NCBI GenBank assembly: GCA_021838065.1
Contig: JAKCEJ010000086.1
Span: forward strand, 1-9,697
Source: Pseudomonadota bacterium
Lineage (GTDB): Bacteria; Pseudomonadota; Gammaproteobacteria; Steroidobacterales; Steroidobacteraceae
Reading direction: 5' to 3'
DNA: 9,697 bases
Part shown: positions 1 through 7,900 of the stretch, piece after piece
How the letters are laid out: each line of letters opens with the position of its first letter
How positions within the stretch are numbered: position 1 is the first letter of the stretch
Translations under genes and position numbers: made by a program
The notes under the pieces: model-generated
Databases searched by the model: none
What the model was told of the DNA's origin: nothing
Seen by the model: only the letters and a program-made list of their open reading frames with translations

Positions 1-155
1 AGGAGTGCCACCAGCAGCCGCTCGACCAGCGTCTCTTGGCCCAGGATCTGGGTGCGCAGGTACTCGCGCAGCCGGGTGAAGGCGGTCTGCGCCCCGCCGG
101 CGCGAGCGGGGTTCGCGGCAGGTGCGGATTGGACGAGCGGGCCGGTGCCGGTCAT
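1..155 (-). CDS. MoxR-family AAA+ ATPase, N-terminal fragment (runs off left edge)
   Basis: Reading the minus strand from the ATG at 155-153 gives 51 codons with no stop. After a low-complexity Ala/Gly/Pro leader of about 24 residues comes FTRLREYLRTQILGQETLVE and then RLLVALL. This matches the segment that precedes the Walker A loop in MoxR-type ATPases, where a helix is followed by ILGQE and then a hydrophobic helix. A strong Shine-Dalgarno TGGAGG (170-165) sits 9 nt before the ATG and supports this start. MoxR ATPases are cytosolic chaperone-like AAA+ proteins, often encoded with DUF58/VWA proteins and sometimes with a membrane transglutaminase. Such partners would lie left of this window. 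Walker A, Walker B and sensor motifs are outside the window, so catalytic competence cannot be judged. The family call rests on a short but characteristic stretch. Confidence 0.72.
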   Translation of the reverse strand, partial: MTGTGPLVQSAPAANPARAGGAQTAFTRLREYLRTQILGQETLVERLLVAL

Positions 156-335
156 GGCGGGGTGCCTCCAGAGTGTTCCCGAGAGCCGGATTGACCCTTG
201 AGCGCCGCGCGGGTTCCCCGGGCGGCGCCGGCCGGTCGCGCCCGTGCTCCCGATTCGATGCCAGAGCACATCTTACCGGGCGCCGGGGCGCTGCGCCGCT
301 GCCATGCGCCGGCGCTGCCGGCCGCGCTCTGGACG
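156..335. other. Divergent intergenic region between the MoxR gene and the small plus-strand bicistron
   Basis: About 180 bases of very GC-rich sequence. Frames stay open across it in both directions, but the predicted peptides are Arg/Ala/Gly-rich and look like composition artefacts. The leftmost 15 bases hold the ribosome-binding site of the minus-strand MoxR gene. A weak minus-strand -10-like hexamer TAAGAT (275-270) is present without a recognisable -35 box. No terminator or RNA gene is visible. Confidence 0.5.
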
Positions 336-359
336 GTACATATGTACATTGGTACCATA
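336..359. promoter_or_regulatory. Probable operator: three GTAC-headed units at exact 8-bp spacing, abutting a start codon
   Basis: GTAC occurs at 336, 344 and 352, giving consecutive octamers GTACATAT, GTACATTG and GTACCATA. The first unit plus the next four bases form a perfect 12-bp palindrome, GTACATATGTAC (336-347). CATATG occurs at 339-344 and again at 356-361. The array is AT-rich in a GC-rich setting and ends on the first base of the ATG at 359. Some ribbon-helix-helix repressors bind tandem sites at this spacing, MetJ with its 8-bp met boxes being the established case. The downstream gene looks like a small RHH protein, so autorepression is inferred. The block also holds the only AT-rich promoter-like sequence here (for example TATGTA at 341-346), so it may double as the -10 region. 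Confidence 0.5.
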
Positions 360-619
360 TGGGCATGAAGACCGTGACGCGAGTGCAAACCGGCGTGCGC
401 ATCGAGAGCCGCGTGCTGAAGGTGCTGAAGGCCCTGGCCGCCGACCTCGATCTGTCGCTCGGCGACCTCATCGAGGGAGTGGTGCTGCACGCGTTCGAAG
501 GGCGCGCGCCGTTCTCCCCCGAGACGCTGCGTAAGATCAGGGCGCTGAAGCGGATCTACGGCCTCGAGCTCACCGCGGCGGACGCACACAGGCTGCGTGA
601 ATCCGATGAAGCGCATTGA
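359..619 (+). CDS. Small probable ribbon-helix-helix DNA-binding protein (CopG/Arc-like)
   Basis: The protein has 86 residues from the ATG at 359, or 84 from the in-frame ATG at 365. The frame stays open upstream to 122, but that extension is Arg/Gly-rich, crosses the palindromic array and looks non-coding. The order of elements fits an RHH fold: a strand at about 7-16 (TRVQTGVRIE), a Lys/Leu-rich helix at 17-29 (SRVLKVLKALAAD), a short turn, and a second helix at 33-46 (SLGDLIEGVVLHAF). A basic helical tail with LRKIRALKRIYGLE follows. RHH dimers insert the paired strand into the DNA major groove. No clear Shine-Dalgarno precedes either ATG, so leaderless or weak initiation is possible. The gene overlaps the next one by 14 bases and is preceded by an 8-bp-periodic repeat that could be its operator. 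The fold is inferred from pattern only; another small helical protein remains possible. Confidence 0.6.
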   Translation: MGMKTVTRVQTGVRIESRVLKVLKALAADLDLSLGDLIEGVVLHAFEGRAPFSPETLRKIRALKRIYGLELTAADAHRLRESDEAH

Positions 620-995
620 GCCGTGCCCGGACCTCGAGCGCTTCCAGCGCGGGCGGCTCGATCCGGCGCGCTTCACGCACCGCGAGCATGTGCGCATGGC
701 CTACGAGATGCTTCGCCGCCACGATTTTCCCGAGACTGCCCTGCGTTATTCCAACAGCCTGCGGCGCCTGTGCGCGCGCATCGGCCGGCCGGAGAAATTT
801 AACCAGACCGTGACGCTTGCGTTCCTCTCGCTCATCGCCGAGCGGCTCGCCGCAGGCGCGCCGCAGGATTTCGCGGCCTTCGCGGCGGCCAACCCCGATC
901 TGCTCGAGCGCGGCGCGCTCGAGCGTTGGTACAGCCCGCAGCGGCTCGCCAGCGCTGCGGCGCGCGGCACGTTCGTGCTGCCCGATCGGCGCTGA
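606..995 (+). CDS. Conserved-looking hypothetical protein with an HREH motif (129 aa)
   Basis: The start is taken as the ATG at 606. A GTG at 597 in the same frame would add three residues. Neither has a strong ribosome-binding site, and the start lies inside the preceding gene (14-nt overlap), which suggests translational coupling. The protein is soluble and helical, with no signal peptide or membrane segment. Three blocks look conserved: FTHREHVRMAYEML (23-36, with H25, E27 and H28), KFNQTVTLAFLSLIAER (64-80), and WYSPQRLAS followed by ARGTFVLPD (108-127). These resemble uncharacterised proteins of similar length that share an HREH-[LV]-R block, a K-[FY]-[NH]-x-T block and a YSP-x-x-L...FxLPD C-terminus; this is from memory and no family number is claimed. 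The His/Glu cluster could bind a metal, but that is inference. Function is unknown. A toxin partner for the upstream RHH-like protein is possible by gene order alone. Confidence 0.75.
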   Translation: MKRIEPCPDLERFQRGRLDPARFTHREHVRMAYEMLRRHDFPETALRYSNSLRRLCARIGRPEKFNQTVTLAFLSLIAERLAAGAPQDFAAFAAANPDLLERGALERWYSPQRLASAAARGTFVLPDRR

Positions 996-1018
996 GCGGC
1001 GCCCGCGGTGCACGCGGA

Positions 1019-1027
1019 TGCTAATAT
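1019..1027 (+). promoter_or_regulatory. Candidate extended -10 promoter for the DUF3857/transglutaminase gene
   Basis: TGCTAATAT fits the extended -10 pattern TG-n-TAnnnT, with TG at 1019-1020 and TAATAT at 1022-1027. It lies in the 122-base gap between the HREH-motif gene (stop at 993-995) and the start at 1118. No -35 box is recognisable about 17 bp upstream, which is tolerable for extended -10 promoters. Transcription would begin near 1034 and leave an untranslated leader of roughly 85 nt. The rest of the gap is GC-rich and shows no riboswitch-like or terminator structure that I can recognise. Confidence 0.4.
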
Positions 1028-1117
1028 GGCTCCATTACCCGGCGGCGTTTCGCTGTTCTGAGGCAATGGGCTGACGTTGCGAAGCCGGCCGGCACCGTCA
1101 GTCATGAGAGGGGGGCC

Positions 1118-4100
1118 GTGTCGATGCGCTGCATCGCCGCCGGATTCGTCGCGCTGCTCTGGCTCAACGCCGCGCTTGCCGCCAATCACCTGCGCTTCGG
1201 TCCGACGGGCGCGTGGGTGCAGCCGCAGCGCGTGCCGGCGGCCGGGCCGGCCGGCCAGGCCGCGGTCAAATTTTTGCTCGCTGACCGCCAGGTCGAGCTG
1301 ACTGCCGACACGGTCCGCTACTTCGTCGAGAACGCCGTGCGCATCCAGACGCCGCAGGGGCTCTCGGCGCTCGGCACAATCGCGCTGACGTGGAATCCCG
1401 ATACCGACGTCATGATCGTGCACAAGGTCGATCTCATGCGTGGCGGCAAGGTCATGAACCTGCTCGCCAACGGCGGCCGCTTCACCATCGCCAAGCGCGA
1501 GACCAACCTCGAGGCCGCCACGCTCGATGACACATTGACGGCCATACTGCAGCCGCCGGGATTGCGCGTCGGCGACATCGTCGAGGTCGCCTATACCCTC
1601 GTGCGCCGCGAGCCGCTGCTCGACGGCACGCCCTCGGCCGAAATCCTGATCCCCCCGACGCTGCCCGTGGCGCTGCTGCACATGCGCGCGCTGTGGAGGG
1701 CCTCACTGCCGATCCGCTGGCAGGCGGGCCGGGGGCTCGCGGGGGTGCATCGGATTGAAGACGGTGCGCAAGTCGGCGTCAGCGTCACGATGCGCAACGC
1801 GCAGCCGGTGCTCGAGCCGCGCTTCGCGCCGCTGCGCTTCCAGGTCGAACGGCGCATCGACCTCAGCGCGTTCCGCTCCTGGGCGCAGCTGGCGAGGCGC
1901 TTCGCGCCGCTTTACAGCAAGGCGGCGGAACTCGGTGCGCACTCGCCGCTGCGCGCCGAGGTGGCGCGCATTCGCGCGGCAACCGCCGATCCGCGCCGCC
2001 AAGCCGCGCTCGCGCTGCGCCTCGTCGAGAACCAGGTGCGCTATCTGTTCCTCGATCTCAATGACGGCGGTCTGCGGCCGGCGTCCGCCGATCTGACCTG
2101 GTCGCGGCGCTTCGGTGACTGCAAGGGCAAGACCGTGTTGCTGCTCGCCTTGCTGCACGCGCTCGGCATTGAGGCCGAGCCCGTGGCGGTGAACGTCACG
2201 GCCGGGGACGCAGTGACCGGCCGGCTGCCGATGATCCAGCTGTTCGATCACGTGCTGGTGCGGGCCGTCATCGCCGGACGCACCTACTGGCTCGACGGCA
2301 CCCGGCTCGGCGATCGCAGCCTGAGGCAGCTGCACATTCCGTACTACCACTGGGGCCTGCCGTTCATCGCGCACGGGGCACGCCTGCTGAGGATGGTGCC
2401 GCCGCCGCCGAAGCATCCCTTGTTCGATACACGCATCACGATTGATGCGACCGCCGGCATCCTCCGGCCGGCGCCCTTCCACGTCGAGACCAGCATGCGA
2501 GGCACCCTCGGGGTGTTCTTCGAGCAACGTCTCGCCAACCTCACACCGGATCAGCTCGATGCGAGCCTGCGCCGCTACTGGGCGCAGCGCTACGATTTCG
2601 TGCAGGTCAAAACCGTCTCGGCCCGCTACGACCGCAAGGCGCACGCCGAGCGGTTCACCATGGACGGGACCGCCAGACTCCAGTGGCGCGATCATGACTA
2701 TCTGACCGACGGCCTCGGCGTCGGCTACGTGGCGGACTTTTCCCGTCCGTCCGGCCCGAACCGCGCTGCGCCCTACGCGGTCGCTTACCCCTACTACACC
2801 CGCAGCAGCGAAGTCATCCGCCTGCCGCAGGACGGCCGCGGATTCACCGTGGTCGGCGCCGACATCGACCGGGCCGTCGCGGGCATGCGCTTTCGGCGCC
2901 GCGCGAGGATTCAAGGCGGGGTGTTCACGGCCGTGGCGACCGAGCGCAGCGTGGCGCGGGAATTTCCGGCCAACGAGGCGGCCCGGGATCAGCGGATCTT
3001 GCGCCGCCTGTCCGACTCGAATCTCTACGTGCGCGCCCCGGCCGCCCTCATCACCCGCCGTGCGCTCGCCAAGCGCGCTGCAGCGGTGCGGGACTACCGG
3101 GACGCCCTCGCGATGATGCATCAGGGCGAACTGCCCGGAATGATCGCGGAATTGAATCGCGCGATGAAACTCCAGGGCCCGCGCAGCGCGCTGCTCACGC
3201 TGCGCGCGCTGGCCTATATCGGGGAGGGCAACGCCGTGCTCGCGGCCCGCGACGTCGCGGCGGCGCGTGCGCGCAATCCGCGCACCGCACAGGTGCATCT
3301 GGTGTCCGCCGTCCTCGCCTTCGATACCGGACGGATGCGTGCCGCGATCCGCTCACTCACTGCGGCACTGACGATCGAACCGAAACTGGTGATGGCGCTG
3401 GAATTCCGCTGCCAGGCCTACCTGCGCCGCGGCGAGCTCAAGCGCGCGGCGGCGGACGCGGGCCTGATGATCCACGCGGTGCCGCCCGGTCCCGCGCTGG
3501 TACAGCTCTACTGGATGCGCGCCGCGATCCTGGCGCGCGCCGCGCAGCGCGGCGCGGCCCGGCATCAGGCCGAACGGCTGGTCAGGGCTCTGCCCGACAG
3601 CCCGGTCGCGTTCTTCGTGGCGGGCCGCATCGACAGCGCATTCGGCGCGCCGGCGCGTGGGCGCGAGCTGATGAGCCGTGGCGTGCATCTGCACTCGGCC
3701 GCCGGCAGCGGCTATACGCTGCGCATGAAATATCGCCGGTGGAGCGATCTGGCCGAGCGGCGCGCCGACCTGCGCAAAGCGCTGAAGGTCCATCCAGGCG
3801 ACTCCGCCGCGCTGATGGCGCTCGCGAGTCTGGATTCGTCCACGGGACGCTACCACCGTGCGCTTCGCACCCTGGATGCGCTGCTGCGGCAGCCGGTGGC
3901 CGTTGGCAGCTGGCGCCGGGAGATCCACCGCAGCGTTCTCGACATGCGCGCCATCGTCTACAACAAACTGGGGCAGAGCGTGTTGGCAAGGCGTGATTTC
4001 GCGGCGGCGCGGGCCGCGGCGCATTCGGTGCTGGCGCTCGCGGGCTTGTGCTGGCTGCAGGCCTCAAATGGAGTCGACTTGCACCAGGCGCTGGCGGAAT

Positions 4101-4372
4101 GCTCGGCCGCGCTCGAGCGCAGACCCTATGCGCCCCAGCTGCTGAGCGCCGACGGCCTGGTGCTGATGCGCCTCGGGCACTACCGGGCCGCGATTCGAGC
4201 TTACGATGGGGCGCTCAGTCGCGCTCCAATCATGGGCCGGGCGCTGTACGGCCGCGGCATCTGCGAACGGCGCCTCGGCGAGCGGCGCCGCGGGGACCTT
4301 GATATCCGCATCGCGAAGATCGATTCGCCGCAGGCCGCAGATCAGATGGAGCATGAGGGCTTGCGCGCCTGA
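1118..4372 (+). CDS. Exported DUF3857 / transglutaminase-like / TPR-repeat protein (1084 aa)
   Basis: The start is GTG 1118 or ATG 1124; a purine-rich GAGAGGGGGG (1106-1115) can serve either. Residues 1-21 form a signal peptide, with a hydrophobic core FVALLWLNAALA, an AxA-type site after A21 and no lipobox, so a soluble periplasmic protein is expected. Residues about 58-210 match DUF3857 (VRIQTPQGL, NPDTDVMIVHK, RETNLE and GLRVGDIVEVAYT). A transglutaminase-like core follows at about 275-400 with an intact apparent triad: C335 in FGDCKGKT, H378 in FDHVLV and D393 in YWLDGT. After a beta-rich linker, residues about 660-1070 are helical with TPR-like repeats (GHYRAAIRAYDGALSRAP near the end). 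The domain pair is widespread in Proteobacteria and Bacteroidetes, but its substrate is not established; peptide cleavage or crosslinking in the envelope are options. The TPR region probably binds a partner. The gene appears monocistronic. Confidence 0.9.
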   Translation: MSMRCIAAGFVALLWLNAALAANHLRFGPTGAWVQPQRVPAAGPAGQAAVKFLLADRQVELTADTVRYFVENAVRIQTPQGLSALGTIALTWNPDTDVMIVHKVDLMRGGKVMNLLANGGRFTIAKRETNLEAATLDDTLTAILQPPGLRVGDIVEVAYTLVRREPLLDGTPSAEILIPPTLPVALLHMRALWRASLPIRWQAGRGLAGVHRIEDGAQVGVSVTMRNAQPVLEPRFAPLRFQVERRIDLSAFRSWAQLARRFAPLYSKAAELGAHSPLRAEVARIRAATADPRRQAALALRLVENQVRYLFLDLNDGGLRPASADLTWSRRFGDCKGKTVLLLALLHALGIEAEPVAVNVTAGDAVTGRLPMIQLFDHVLVRAVIAGRTYWLDGTRLGDRSLRQLHIPYYHWGLPFIAHGARLLRMVPPPPKHPLFDTRITIDATAGILRPAPFHVETSMRGTLGVFFEQRLANLTPDQLDASLRRYWAQRYDFVQVKTVSARYDRKAHAERFTMDGTARLQWRDHDYLTDGLGVGYVADFSRPSGPNRAAPYAVAYPYYTRSSEVIRLPQDGRGFTVVGADIDRAVAGMRFRRRARIQGGVFTAVATERSVAREFPANEAARDQRILRRLSDSNLYVRAPAALITRRALAKRAAAVRDYRDALAMMHQGELPGMIAELNRAMKLQGPRSALLTLRALAYIGEGNAVLAARDVAAARARNPRTAQVHLVSAVLAFDTGRMRAAIRSLTAALTIEPKLVMALEFRCQAYLRRGELKRAAADAGLMIHAVPPGPALVQLYWMRAAILARAAQRGAARHQAERLVRALPDSPVAFFVAGRIDSAFGAPARGRELMSRGVHLHSAAGSGYTLRMKYRRWSDLAERRADLRKALKVHPGDSAALMALASLDSSTGRYHRALRTLDALLRQPVAVGSWRREIHRSVLDMRAIVYNKLGQSVLARRDFAAARAAAHSVLALAGLCWLQASNGVDLHQALAECSAALERRPYAPQLLSADGLVLMRLGHYRAAIRAYDGALSRAPIMGRALYGRGICERRLGERRRGDLDIRIAKIDSPQAADQMEHEGLRA

Positions 4373-4393
4373 GAGGCGCGTTCGCCGGAGGCG
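4364..4393. terminator. Two small GC hairpins at the convergent gene junction, possible bidirectional terminator
   Basis: CGCGCCT (4364-4370) pairs perfectly with AGGCGCG (4374-4380) around a 3-nt loop, and the stem includes the end of the upstream coding region and the T of its TGA stop. A second stem, CGCC (4383-4386) with GGCG (4390-4393), follows after two T residues. They fill most of the 31-base gap between two convergent genes. Neither strand has a proper U-tract, so this is not a canonical intrinsic terminator. Stems of this size also arise by chance at high GC. Confidence 0.3.
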
Positions 4394-4403
4394 GTTCGCT
4401 CGA

Positions 4404-4967
4404 TCAGCTCTTGCTGCCGCCGTGCCCCTCGCTGCCCTTGAAGCACTGCGCCACGTCCTTCTGGCGGATGATGCGGTACGGGGCGAACGAGGGCTGCGAG
4501 GCGGCGAGCATGTTCTGCACGGTCTCGAGCCCCGCCATCTGGGCGCACAGCGTCTGCACGTTCGCCCGGACCTTGGCCGCGCCCGCGTGCGCCGTGCGAT
4601 TGATGATCGCCGAGTTGCCGTGCCACAGCGCCGAGAAGAGCGATCCGACGATCGCAATGCCCAAATGCCCGCCCGCCTCGCCCGTGGCCTTGCCGGCGGC
4701 CGTGATGCCGAGCGCGTACTGGTAATAGCGCTGCGCCAACCTCTGCTGCGCCGGGGTCAGCGGCACGGTACGCCGGCCGATCACCAGTCCGCCGCCGCTT
4801 TGCACGTAGGCCTTCGGAGCGCCGGGGACCGAGATGCGCACCTCATTTGCGGCGATGGAGAGCGTTCCGCGTGAGTTGGTGTCGCCCACACGGAACGAGC
4901 AGGCCGTGAGCGTGGCGAGCGCCAGCAGGCCCACGGAACCCAGACAGGTAGTCACTCGATGGTTCAT
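4404..4967 (-). CDS. Small outer-membrane-type lipoprotein, last gene of the RND efflux operon
   Basis: 187 residues from the ATG at 4967-4965, chosen because GGAGGT lies 7 nt upstream and a signal peptide follows at once; a longer in-frame start would run into the RND permease gene. The signal peptide ends in a lipobox LTAC with C23 as the lipidated residue. Position +2 is Ser rather than Asp, so Lol sorting to the outer membrane is expected. The mature part begins with a beta-like stretch (SIAANEVRISVPG, then SGGGLVIGRRTVPLTPAQQR). A Gly/Ala-rich amphipathic stretch follows at 85-115, and then a helical C-terminus with C141 and C175, which could form a disulfide. The layout (G-x-L-x-I-G, then LTPAQ, then a late Cys-containing helix) loosely recalls YggN/DUF2884-type proteins, but I would not assign it. 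It lies 28 nt after the permease stop and is probably cotranscribed. The role is unknown; a pump accessory or an unlinked envelope protein are both possible. Confidence 0.82.
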   Translation of the reverse strand: MNHRVTTCLGSVGLLALATLTACSFRVGDTNSRGTLSIAANEVRISVPGAPKAYVQSGGGLVIGRRTVPLTPAQQRLAQRYYQYALGITAAGKATGEAGGHLGIAIVGSLFSALWHGNSAIINRTAHAGAAKVRANVQTLCAQMAGLETVQNMLAASQPSFAPYRIIRQKDVAQCFKGSEGHGGSKS

Positions 4968-4974
4968 GTCCGCA

Positions 4975-4980
4975 ACCTCC
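4975..4980 (-). promoter_or_regulatory. Shine-Dalgarno of the lipoprotein gene
   Basis: GGAGGT on the minus strand, 7 nt before the ATG at 4967. It lies in the 28-base gap after the RND permease stop codon. It fixes the lipoprotein start and excludes the longer in-frame reading that would begin near 5111 inside the permease gene. Confidence 0.75.
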
Positions 4981-4995
4981 CCCTTGGAGGGTATG

Positions 4996-7900
4996 TTAAC
5001 CCGCCGGGGCGGCCGGCGTGGCATCGACCGGCGGGGTGCCCTGCTGCGACGCACCCGGCTCGGCGATGAGCAGCCGCGCCAGCCTTGGCCCGATCCAGCG
5101 CTCGATGTCATCGACTAGCGTGAACCCGGCTGGCACGACCACGAGAGTCAGCGCGGTGGAGCCGATCAGGCCGCCAATCACGGCGATCGCCATGGGCGCG
5201 CGGAACGAGTCGCCGATGGCGAACGCCACCGGCAGCATCCCGGCCACCATGGCGATGGTCGTCATGACGATGGGCCGCGCGCGCTTGTGACCCGCCTCGA
5301 GCAGAGCGGTCAGACGATCCTTGCCGGCGCGCATCTCCTCGATGGCGAAATCCACCAGCAGAATCGAGTTCTTGGCCACGATGCCCATCAGCATCAGAAA
5401 GCCGATCATCACGCCGAGGGACAGCGGCTCGTGGGCGATGAACAGCGCCGCGACCGCGCCGCCAATGGACAGCGGCAGCGCCGAGAGAATGGTGACCGGC
5501 TGCAGCACCCGGGCGAACAGCAGCACCAGCACCGCGAACACCAGCAGGACGCCCGTCCCCATGGCAATCATGAAATCGGTGAACAGCTCGGACATCAGCC
5601 GCGCGTTGCCGGTCTCGGCCAGATGCACCCCCGGCGGCAGGTGGCGCAGCGCCGGCAGCGCATGGATCTGTTTCATCGCCTTGCCGAGCTGCACGCCGTT
5701 CAGGTCGGCATCGATGGCGATGCGCAGGCGCTGATCGCGGCTGTGGATCCGGGTCGGACCCTCGCCGAAGCCGAAGTCAGCCACGGCCTTCAGCGGCACC
5801 GAACCGCCGCCGGCGGTGGGCACGGGCAGATTCTCGAGCGTGGTCAGATTGCTGCGAGCCGAGCGCTTCAGATTCACCAGAATGGGCACCTGCCGGTCAG
5901 GCAGGGTGAACTTTGCATCGTTCTGCAGCAGATCGCCGATGGTGGCGATGCGGATGGTCTGGCTGATGTCGGCGACCGTCACGCCGAGATTGGCGGCCAG
6001 GTCGAACCGCGGCCGGATGCGGATCTCGGGCCGCGGCAGCCCGTCCTCGGAGCTGACGTCGCGCAGATCCGCCAGCGCCGCCATCTGGGCCATCACCTTA
6101 CGGGCGGTGTGTTCGAGCAGCGTCAGGTTGTCGCCGGTCAGGTCGATGGTGATGTCGTGGCCGTCGCTGTCGCCGTTGAAGTTCTGGAAATAAATCTGGG
6201 CGTTGGGAATCCTGTGCAGCTTGGTGAGCATCAGGTTCTGCCACTGCTCCTGGCTCAGCTTGCGCTCATCGGGCGGCACCAGGGTGATGCCGAGATTGGC
6301 CTGGCGCACGCTGCTGTTGACGCCGACCGACTCGTCGATTGAGGTGACGTCGCGCTGGCGGGCGATGATGCGGTAGGCCTCGTTGGCCACCTTCTCGGTG
6401 TCGGTGAGCTGCACGCCGGGCGGCAGCTCGATCTGCAGCGAGGCGTTGCTCATATCGGACTGCTGGATGAAGGTCTTGGGCATCACCGCCAGACCGAACA
6501 CCGAGGCGGCGAAGAACACCACGCCCAGCACGATGGTCTTCCAGCGGTTGTGCACGCACCAGTTCAGCACGCGCAGGTACCACCCCATGACCGGGCCGTC
6601 GTGGTGCTGCGGCTCCGGCTCGGATTTCAGGGTGTAGGCGGCGATCACCGGCGTGAGCAGCCGCGCGACCAGCAGCGAGAACATCACGGCGGCGGCGACC
6701 GTCAGGCCGAACTGCTTGAAGTACTGGCCAATGATTCCGCCCATGAAGCTCACGGGCACGAACACCGCGATGATGGTGCAGGATGTCGCGACGACCGCGA
6801 GCGCGATCTGATCGGCCGCATCGAGCGCGGCCTGGAAGGCGCTCTTGCCCATGCGCTTGTGGCGCACGATGTTCTCGATCTCGACGATCGCATCATCGAC
6901 GAGCACGCCGGAGACCATCGACAGCGCGAGCAGGCTCACCTGATTGAGCGTGAAGTCCATGAATTTCATCAAGGCGAACGCCGGGATGGCTGACAGCGGG
7001 ATCGCCAGCGCCGCGATCAGTGTCGCGCGCACGTCGCGCAGGAACAGCCAGACCACGAGCACCGAGAGGATCGAGCCCTCGATCAGCGCCTCGAGCGCCG
7101 AGTGGTACATCTGCTCGGTGTAGGTGACCGAGGTGAACGTCCGGTGGAGTTTGACGTCGGGGTATTCCTTGCGGATCTTGCCGAGCGCCTGCTGCACGCC
7201 TCGCAGCACCGAGACGTCCGAGGTCCCTCGCGAGCGCTGTACGCCGAAGGAAATCGCCGGGCGCCCGTCGAACAGCTCGATGCTGCGCACCTCGGCGGCG
7301 CCGTCGCGCACGGTCGCGATGCTGCTGAGCTTCGCGAACCGGCCGCCGGGCAGCGCAATCTGCGTCTGTGCGAGCTGCCAAGCGGTGTGCGCGCCGCCGA
7401 GCACGCGGATGGTCTGCTCGCCGTCGCCGAGATCGGCGCGGCCGCCGGGCAGATCGATATTGAGGTTGGTCAACTGCTGGTTGACCTGGGAGGCGCTGAT
7501 GCCGAGGGCTTGCATGCGCCCCGGGTCGAGCTCGACGCGGATCTCACGGTCGACGCCGCCGTAGCGCGACACCTGCGCCACGCCCGCAACCCTGAGCAGC
7601 GTCTTGGTGATGGTGTTGTCGATGAACCAGGAGATGGCCCGGTCGCTCATGTTGGTGGAGCTGACTGCGTAATAGACGATCGGCCCGCCGTCGATCTTCA
7701 CCCGCTGCACCACCGGCGGCAGGATGTCGTTGGGCAGGTCGGCCTGGACCTGCGTGACCGCATCGCGCACTTCGGTGACGGCGCGGTCGATGGGCGTGCC
7801 GATCTGAAATTCGACGTCGGTCTCCTCTCCGCCCTGGTACGCCGTCGAGAGGATATGGTGAATATTCCCGATGCCGGCCACCGCTGCCTCGACGCGGCGC

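Noticed and set aside
122..358. Upstream extension of the RHH-like gene, beginning at an in-frame start at 122
   Set aside because: The extra 79 residues are Arg/Gly/Ala-rich, run through the divergent promoter region and the GTAC array, and overlap the start of the MoxR gene. The compact start at 359 or 365 is better.
152..697. Minus-strand open frame of 181 codons antisense to the small bicistron
   Set aside because: It overlaps two better-supported plus-strand genes and the MoxR ribosome-binding site, and its translation shows only biased Arg/Ser/Gly composition.
1703..3298. Long minus-strand open frame (531 codons) inside the DUF3857/transglutaminase gene
   Set aside because: Its translation is rich in Arg, Gly, Ala and His with no domain-like pattern, and it lies wholly antisense to a gene with clear domains. 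High GC suppresses stops in this antisense frame.
4968..5111. Longer N-terminus for the lipoprotein gene, starting near 5111
   Set aside because: It would overlap the 3' end of the RND permease and would bury the signal peptide and lipobox. The Shine-Dalgarno at 4975-4980 supports the start at 4967.
5287..6342. Long plus-strand open frame (351 codons) antisense to the RND permease
   Set aside because: The product is a Gln/His/Arg-rich low-complexity string typical of the antisense of membrane-protein codons, with no ribosome-binding site or motif.
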